From Calditrichota bacterium (lineage in GTDB: Bacteria; Electryoneota; B3-LCP), in NCBI GenBank assembly GCA_020051775.1, contig JAGVQJ010000109.1:1-41437 (forward strand): DNA of 41,437 bases, read 5' to 3'. The translations under genes and the position numbers were made by a program. Under the pieces are notes generated by a model. That model did not search any database and was not told the DNA's origin. It saw only the letters and a list, made by a program, of their open reading frames with translations. Below are positions 33,918 to 39,501 of the stretch, in pieces (within the stretch, counting starts at the first letter, position 1; each line of letters starts with the position of its first letter).

Positions 33918-33984
33918 TCCGGGCCATCAAGCTGGCCCGGCCACCCAGGGGACAAGCTGGCCCGGCCACCCAGGGGACAAGCTG
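33918..33984. repeat. Inverted REP copy and 25-bp tandem repeat after the transposase
   Basis: 33918-33945 is the exact complement of 33325-33352. It runs into a 25-bp tandem repeat with units starting CAAGCTGG at 33928, 33953 and 33978 (partial). The following 33985-34199 has ACACCCGTCC echoing the upstream side, four head-to-tail GAATCCY heptamers (34050-34077), and a C-rich repeat (34152-34190). Confidence 0.85.
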
Positions 33985-34088
33985 ATCCAGACACCCGTCC
34001 GGAATGACACGACAAGCAGAGACGCTTGCCCTACCACTCCCCAAGAGCCGAATCCTGAATCCCGAATCCCGAATCCTGAGAAATTCCC

Positions 34089-34117
34089 TTGCTTTCCCCC
34101 CGTCCTTTTGCTATACT
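34089..34117 (+). promoter_or_regulatory. Promoter of the OPT transporter gene
   Basis: TTGCTT (34089-34094), 17 nt, TATACT (34112-34117), about 85 bp before the ATG at 34203. Confidence 0.6.
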
Positions 34118-34202
34118 TAAGCGAAAGTGAAATAACCCACAAAATCACAAATCCCTCCTGCCCCCCTTAGTAAGGAGGGGATCTAACCATCAAGGGAGAT
34201 CT

Positions 34203-36242
34203 ATGTCCAAGGCTCAAGATCCTTCCCAGCAAGCCGGGCCGCTGTCACTGCCCGAGAACGCCATGCGCGAGCTCAAGCCCGGTGAAACTTACATCCCCTG
34301 CATACCCGCTCAGACGGGCGTGCCGGAAGTCACCCGCCGTTCGGTGATCTTCGGCATCGCCATGATCCTGCTGTTTTCGGCAGCGGCGTCCTACATCGCT
34401 CTGAAACTGGGCCAGGGCATCGAAACCGCGATTCCCATCGGCATTCTGGCCGTCGGATTTTCGGCCATGGCACGGCGCAAGAGCATCCTGATCGAAAACG
34501 TCAACATCCTGGCCATCGGCGCCACCTCCGGCATTCTGGTCGGCGGATCGGTCTTCGTCATGCCAGCTCTCTTCATGCTGAATCTGCAAGGGACCAGCGG
34601 CGTGGGCACCTTCATGCAGATCTTCCTGGTGCCGTTCCTGGGAGCGGTTTTAGGCGTGTTGTTCCTGATCCCCTTCCGCAAGTATTTCACCACCGAGATG
34701 CATGGCAAGCTCCCCTTCCCCGAAGCCACGGCCACCACGGAAATCCTGGTTGCGGGTGAAAAAGGTGGATCCTCGGCCAAGGTGCTGGTCTACAGCCTGG
34801 GGATCGGCATCGTGCTGGATTACCTGGCGCTGACTTTCCGCACCTGGTCGGACGTGTTTTCCACTTCGGTTATTCCCGCCTGCCAGAGTCTGACCGATAA
34901 GGTCAAACTGGTGTTTTCCATGAATACGTCAGCAGCCGTACTGGGTCTGGGAATGATCATTGGCGTGCGCTACGCTTCCATCATCATGGCCGGATCGCTG
35001 TTGGCCTTCTTCGGATTGATCCCGCTCTTCGGGTTCATCAGCCCGGAGATCTATGGGACTCACACCTACCGGGAAATCTTCTTCGGCGGCTTCACCGGGC
35101 CCGACGGTTCCACAGTTGCCGGAGTGCGCAGCATCGGCATCGGAGGCATCTTCGCGGCAGGCGTCATCAGCATCCTGAAGATGTCCAAGGTGATCAAGCA
35201 GGCGTTGCAACAGGTGCTGTCTCAAGTATTCAAGAAGCCGGTGGGCGGCGGATCGGGCGACAGCGGATCGCGTCTGGAACGCGACATCAAGATGTCTACG
35301 GTGATGGGTCTGGGCGTGGCGCTGGCGGTGGTGATCTTCATCTACTTCCGCTTTGTGGCCGTGGCCTCGGAACCCAACGCCACGGGGATCGCACTGATTT
35401 CGCTTATCATGACCTTCCTGATCGTCTTCCTGTTCACGGCGGTATCCGCCTGGGCCATTGCCATGATTTCGGTGACCCCCATTTCCGGCATGACCATCAC
35501 CACGCTGATCATCGCGGCGGTAATACTGTCCACGCTGGGATTGGCGGGAGATTCGGGGATGCTCGCCATTCTCCTCATCGGCGGCGTGGTTTGCACGGCA
35601 CTTTCCATGGCCGGTTCGCTGGTGACGCAGTTTAAGATCGGCCAGTGGCTGGGATCCACGCCCAAGACGATTCAGTGGTCCAACATCATCGGGTCGGTGC
35701 TGGCGAGTCTGGTGATCACGGCGGTCATCATCCTGTTCGCCAACGTCTATGGCTTCGGCCAGCCTACGGCGGAACATCCCAACCCGCTTCCCGCGCCGCA
35801 GGCATCGGCCATGGCGGCAGTCGCCAAGGCCTTCCTGGGCGGACAGGGCGCTCCCTGGATGCTCTACCTGGCCGGAGCGGTCACAGCCGTAGCCATCAGC
35901 ATGCTGGGAATTTCCCCGCTGGCCTTCGCGCTGGGCATGTACCTGCCCATCGAACTGAACAGCCCCATCCTCCTGGGCGCTTGCGTGGGTTGGTTGATCA
36001 GCCACTCTTCCAAGGACGAAAAAACCAGCAAGGCGCGCAGTGAGAAGGGCATCCTGATAGCGTCCGGCCTTATCGCCGGCGGCGCGTTGGCGGGCGTATT
36101 CGACGCCCTCTCCAAGACGCTGGGATTCGAGCCGGAACTCGGTTTGTCGGAAGGCTTCAAGAACTGGCTGGGTCTGTTCGTGTTCTTAGGGTTGGCCACC
36201 TGGCTGTATTGGGATTCCAAGAAGGCCAAAGCGGAACATTAA
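34203..36242 (+). CDS. OPT-family oligopeptide transporter
   Basis: A 679-aa inner-membrane protein with about 14-16 transmembrane helices. OPT (PF03169) family members take up small peptides or metal-peptide chelates using the proton gradient. Family marks are FGIAMILLFSAAASYIALKLGQGIE near 50, the conserved loop MHGKLPFPEATATTEIL near 165 and the C-terminal SPLAFALGMYLPIELNSPILLG near 575. AAGGGAG lies 6 nt before the ATG. The polar N-terminus (~1-40) is cytoplasmic. Backbone-like base composition, so this is probably a resident gene within the accessory region. Confidence 0.93.
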   Translation: MSKAQDPSQQAGPLSLPENAMRELKPGETYIPCIPAQTGVPEVTRRSVIFGIAMILLFSAAASYIALKLGQGIETAIPIGILAVGFSAMARRKSILIENVNILAIGATSGILVGGSVFVMPALFMLNLQGTSGVGTFMQIFLVPFLGAVLGVLFLIPFRKYFTTEMHGKLPFPEATATTEILVAGEKGGSSAKVLVYSLGIGIVLDYLALTFRTWSDVFSTSVIPACQSLTDKVKLVFSMNTSAAVLGLGMIIGVRYASIIMAGSLLAFFGLIPLFGFISPEIYGTHTYREIFFGGFTGPDGSTVAGVRSIGIGGIFAAGVISILKMSKVIKQALQQVLSQVFKKPVGGGSGDSGSRLERDIKMSTVMGLGVALAVVIFIYFRFVAVASEPNATGIALISLIMTFLIVFLFTAVSAWAIAMISVTPISGMTITTLIIAAVILSTLGLAGDSGMLAILLIGGVVCTALSMAGSLVTQFKIGQWLGSTPKTIQWSNIIGSVLASLVITAVIILFANVYGFGQPTAEHPNPLPAPQASAMAAVAKAFLGGQGAPWMLYLAGAVTAVAISMLGISPLAFALGMYLPIELNSPILLGACVGWLISHSSKDEKTSKARSEKGILIASGLIAGGALAGVFDALSKTLGFEPELGLSEGFKNWLGLFVFLGLATWLYWDSKKAKAEH

Positions 36243-36269
36243 AAGAGAATACAGGACACAGGACACAGA

Positions 36270-36297
36270 AGGGGCGGGGGTGATCTCCCGCCCTTTG
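36270..36297 (+). terminator. Probable terminator of the OPT gene
   Basis: A GGGCGGG-type arm and its complement CCCGCCC around a short loop, then TTTGTGTTT. Only 28 bp past the stop. The T-run is imperfect. Confidence 0.55.
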
Positions 36298-36300
36298 TGT

Positions 36301-36371
36301 TTGAGATCGCAGATTGCGATCTCAAGGGATTATCCGCCACTATGTTTTGAGGTCACGATTTGCAACCTCAA
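36301..36371. promoter_or_regulatory. Two related palindromes upstream of the ORF6N gene
   Basis: 36301-36325 is a perfect palindrome with arms TTGAGATCGCA and TGCGATCTCAA. 36347-36371 is a degenerate version (TTGAGGTCACG / TGCAACCTCAA). They are 46 bp apart and both are followed by AAGGGATTA / AAAGATTA. A third version, GGTCACAA-A-TTGTGACC, lies within the coding sequence at 36608-36624. Possible binding sites for the ORF6N protein. Confidence 0.6.
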
Positions 36372-36398
36372 AGATTACAATTGTCCAAGGAAATGAAA

Positions 36399-36929
36399 AT
36401 GAAAGAAAGAGAAAATACGCTGACTCCGTTAAACCGAATCGCGAATCTCATCCTCCAGATACGCGGGGGAAAAGTCATTCTTGACCGGGATTTAGCTGCC
36501 TTATATGGAACAACTACGAAAAAATTGAACCAGGCCGTTAAACGTAACATTGATCGGTTTCCTGCAGATTTCATGTTCAATTTAACCGATGAAGAGAAGC
36601 TGGAGGTGGTCACAAATTGTGACCGCTTATCAGGATTAAAATTATCGAGCTTTCTGCCATTCGCTTTCACCGAACACGGCGCATTGATGGCAGCCAGTGT
36701 CTTGAACACCAAGCAAGCCATTCAAGTCAGCGTCTTCATTGTGCGAGCCTTCGTCAAAATGCGTGAAATGTTGTCCACACACAAAGAAATTACACAAAGA
36801 TTAGACGACCTGGAGTGTAGGCTGAAAGGTCATGATGAGACCATTCAAACTCTCATATCGGCGATTCGGGAATTAATGCAACCGCCTGCTCCCAGAAAAT
36901 TGAAGGTGGGGTTCAAGAAGGATAATTAG
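36399..36929 (+). CDS. ORF6N domain protein
   Basis: 176 aa. The ORF6N domain (PF10543), a DNA-binding module of phage and mobile-element proteins in the KilA-N/Bro group, spans ~10-95: GGKVILDRDLAALYGTTTKK, VKRNIDRFPADFMFNLTDEE, then FLPFAFTEHGALMAASVLN. A coiled-coil helix follows (~120-155) and a basic tail (KLKVGFKKDN). ATG 36399 is preferred because AAGGA lies 7 nt upstream; ATG 36393 is the alternative. The codons for VVTNCDR contain the palindrome described for 36608. The next gene starts 3 bp after the stop. Confidence 0.88.
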   Translation: MKERENTLTPLNRIANLILQIRGGKVILDRDLAALYGTTTKKLNQAVKRNIDRFPADFMFNLTDEEKLEVVTNCDRLSGLKLSSFLPFAFTEHGALMAASVLNTKQAIQVSVFIVRAFVKMREMLSTHKEITQRLDDLECRLKGHDETIQTLISAIRELMQPPAPRKLKVGFKKDN

Positions 36930-36931
36930 CA

Positions 36932-37342
36932 GTGGCCCTTAGCATTTTCGACGACAAATCCCATCCCCCCCAACCGGACGAGATCAATCGGATTCTCGGT
37001 TCCACCGCTAAACTCTGGCAAGCAATCATTTCGCATGTAACCGAATCCTACTCACCCATCACAGAGCAATGGAACTTCGCCGGAGGGAAATATGGCTGGT
37101 CGCTGCGGTTGAAAGTTAAGGATCGTGTAATCATCTATCTGACGCCGCAGAAGGATCAATTCCTGGTGGGGATCGTGTTGGGGGAAAAAGCGGCTGAAGC
37201 CGCGCATGAGAATGGCCTTCCGCAGGCGGTGTTGAATCTCATTGACGCTGCACCGAAATATACAGAAGGGAGAGGGATTCGGATTCGGGTGACAACGCAG
37301 GATGAGGTTGCGGTAGTGAAGAAATTAGTACTCCTGAAGTGA
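36932..37342 (+). CDS. DUF3788 family protein
   Basis: 136 aa with a GTG start 2 bp after the ORF6N stop, AAGGA 9 nt upstream. It matches the DUF3788 (PF12663) layout: ALSIFDDKSHPPQPDEINRILG, then EQWNFAGGKYGWSLRLKVKDR, IIYLTPQKDQFLVGIVLGEKA, and the C-terminal RGIRIRV. Function unknown; a small soluble cytoplasmic fold is likely. It is probably cotranscribed with ORF6N, but the pairing may be accidental. Confidence 0.8.
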   Translation: MALSIFDDKSHPPQPDEINRILGSTAKLWQAIISHVTESYSPITEQWNFAGGKYGWSLRLKVKDRVIIYLTPQKDQFLVGIVLGEKAAEAAHENGLPQAVLNLIDAAPKYTEGRGIRIRVTTQDEVAVVKKLVLLK

Positions 37343-37383
37343 TGAAGTTAGCAACGAAATTTTCTCGCAATATGAGATAGCAC

Positions 37384-37412
37384 TTGACTTTGGCTGTTAA
37401 TGGTCATATATT
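37384..37412 (+). promoter_or_regulatory. Promoter retained before the decayed sialidase-like gene
   Basis: TTGACT (37384-37389), 17 nt, TATATT (37407-37412). It matches the promoter of the intact paralogue at 39407 in spacing and -10 box. Confidence 0.6.
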
Positions 37413-37481
37413 GTAATAATGTCAGGGGGAAATGAAATGAATCCTGAAGTCAAGAAACAGTGGCAATAAACGGAGCCCACC

Positions 37482-37874
37482 ATAAAGAAACTTACTCTTT
37501 TTATTCTAATTACCGCGCTGAGCGCGCTTCCCGCCTGCGCTTTTTAGTCGGGGACCGTCCAGGATCAGATCATCAGTCAGGACGATAACCTGCTAGGCTG
37601 GTACACCCGGTCGGTAGTGGATAATCAGGGAACCATCCATACGGTCTGGAACGAGCGACTGGTGAACTATCCCACGCAGCAGGAGATTCACTACTCGCGT
37701 TCGATGGATGGCGGCCTGACCTGGTCCTCGCAGACGGTCGAACAGATCGTCAGCTTTCGCGGGGTGGCGGATTTGGCTCGCCCCGCACTTCCCTGGCATC
37801 GCCTCGTCTCCAATCTCGGCTGGCCGCTCATGATCAAACCACAGAGCTTAAAATATTATGTTAACGTATTGTAA
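37482..37874 (+). pseudogene. Decayed Asp-box (BNR) repeat gene, paralogue of the gene at 39502
   Basis: Reads IKKLTLFILITALSALPACAF then a TAG stop where the intact copy has Trp, then SGTVQDQIISQDDNLLGWYT almost identical to the paralogue. The start codon is ATA instead of ATG, after a kept GGAG. From YSRSMDGGLTW onward it matches a later repeat of the paralogue, so a segment was lost by recombination between repeats. The end is a short unrelated tail with no sorting domain. Three separate lesions make it a clear pseudogene. Confidence 0.88.
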
Positions 37875-37900
37875 TTTAGTCAAATCTCATCTGAGAGGAT

Positions 37901-39364
37901 GTGATGAAAGCATTTTATCTGGTCTTTCTTTCCTCTTTACTGGTTCCGATTGCCGCAGCCCAACCCCCGGAATTGATCTGGAAGCACAGTTACGGAGGTC
38001 CAGATTATGATTATGGATACTGCGTCCGGCAGACGTCCGATGGGGGGTACATCCTCGCCGGGCATTCCTGGTTGGGGAGCCCGGGGCAACAATATGATAT
38101 TAGTTTGATTAAAACGGATTCGTTAGGGAATCCAACCTGGCAGAGATACCTTGGCGGAACCACCACGGATTTTTGCTACAGCGTAAGACAGACCGTCGGG
38201 GGGGGTTATATTGTCGCGGGAAAAACGGGTTATTTCACTAATACCCAAGCCTGCCTGATTAGGACCGATTCCAACGGGTATCAGGTTTGGCAATCAAATT
38301 TCGGCGGTTTTAGTTCAACCGCTGTGGAGGTGAATCTAATCGCCGACGGCGGCTACATCGTCACCGGGTACTGGATGGTGGACGAGGTGGGGGGATACGC
38401 CTTTTTGCGCAGATTGACTGCTTCCGGCAGCTTGATGTGGTCGCGTCTCCTAGATTGCGGCATGGGCTGGACTTCCGGCAACAGCGTACAGCAAACCACC
38501 GACGGCGGATTTATGGTGGTTGGGGGCGTGATGAGGGATTTTTATAATGCCTATCTGATCAAAACGAACACCACGGGCGACACCCTCTGGACTCGATCCT
38601 TCGGGGGGCCGCAGTATGAAGAAGGATACAGCGGGCAGCAAACTTCGGATGGCGGCTACATTCTCGCAGGATATTCCGGCCCGTACGGTCCGGGATTAAC
38701 CGGAGGGGACGTTTTCCTGGTCAAGACAGACAGCAGCGGCAATTCGGTTTGGCAACGTACTTTCGGCGGGAATATGACCGATGTAGGTACAAGTGTCCAA
38801 CAGACCACAGACGGCGGATACATCGTGGCCGGATATTCCAACTCCTTCAGCCCTACCGGTTCCGGCTATTTTGACGTGTACCTGATTAAAACCGACCCTC
38901 TCGGCAACCTGGAATGGCAACGCACTTGGGGTGGTAATGATAATGATTACGGCAGATGTGTGCGACAAGCGGCTGACGGCGGCTACGTCATTGCCGGTTA
39001 CACCTTTTCCTATGGCGCAGGAAATTTCGATATGTTTCTTTTCAAGACGCAGCGCGAGAGCGCGTTGGATAATTCGGAGCAAACCTCCTTTCGTGCCGAC
39101 TCCTGTTTCATTCTGGATTCCCCCCACCCCAATCCATTCAACGCCTCGACAGCTCTCAACTACAAGCTTCAAGCTCCAAGCAAAGTGAGTCTGAAAGTCT
39201 ATGATACTGCCGGGAGATTGGTGACGACGCTGGTGGAGGGCTGGCGGCAGGCGGGCAAGCATCAGGTGACTTTCGATGGATCAGGGCTGGCGTCGGGGAT
39301 ATACCTGGCACAACTGAAGGCTGGAGAATTTACAGACATGCAGAAACTCATGCTGCTGAAGTGA
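37901..39364 (+). CDS. Secreted W/Q-GGYI repeat protein with T9SS tail (paralogue of 21646)
   Basis: 487 aa. Signal peptide (KAFYLVFLSSLLVPIAAA), GAGAGG before the ATG. About seven ~50-residue repeats (SVQQTTDGGYIVAGYSNS ... FDVYLIKTD..GN..WQRTFGG) at ~20-385. The tail (~400-487) holds PHPNPFNASTALNYKL and LASGIYLAQL, a type IX sorting domain. Same architecture as the gene at 21646 and, like it, no enzyme motif. It may have arisen by duplication. No good promoter is visible between the pseudogene and this start, so it may be read from 37384. Confidence 0.8.
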   Translation: MMKAFYLVFLSSLLVPIAAAQPPELIWKHSYGGPDYDYGYCVRQTSDGGYILAGHSWLGSPGQQYDISLIKTDSLGNPTWQRYLGGTTTDFCYSVRQTVGGGYIVAGKTGYFTNTQACLIRTDSNGYQVWQSNFGGFSSTAVEVNLIADGGYIVTGYWMVDEVGGYAFLRRLTASGSLMWSRLLDCGMGWTSGNSVQQTTDGGFMVVGGVMRDFYNAYLIKTNTTGDTLWTRSFGGPQYEEGYSGQQTSDGGYILAGYSGPYGPGLTGGDVFLVKTDSSGNSVWQRTFGGNMTDVGTSVQQTTDGGYIVAGYSNSFSPTGSGYFDVYLIKTDPLGNLEWQRTWGGNDNDYGRCVRQAADGGYVIAGYTFSYGAGNFDMFLFKTQRESALDNSEQTSFRADSCFILDSPHPNPFNASTALNYKLQAPSKVSLKVYDTAGRLVTTLVEGWRQAGKHQVTFDGSGLASGIYLAQLKAGEFTDMQKLMLLK

Positions 39365-39406
39365 CCACATTGGCTGTAAAAATATTATCTGGAATTTTCA
39401 GGGAGC

Positions 39407-39435
39407 TTGACATTGATCATTTAATGCACTATATT
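39407..39435 (+). promoter_or_regulatory. Promoter of the Asp-box protein gene
   Basis: TTGACA (39407-39412), 17 nt, TATATT (39430-39435), 66 bp before the ATG at 39502. Confidence 0.7.
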
Positions 39436-39501
39436 ATAATGATGACTTTGATAAAACTCAAACCTTGATACCGGTGAAACCGGTCAGTTATGGAGTACGC
39501 C

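Noticed and set aside
33928..33984. CRISPR array
   Set aside because: The 25-bp units are head to tail without spacers, and no cas gene is present; it is a tandem expansion of the RAYT flank.
34929..36005. A 358-codon minus-strand open frame opposite the OPT transporter
   Set aside because: Its translation is His/Asp/Arg/Gln-rich, the usual complement of membrane-protein codons; no domain seen.
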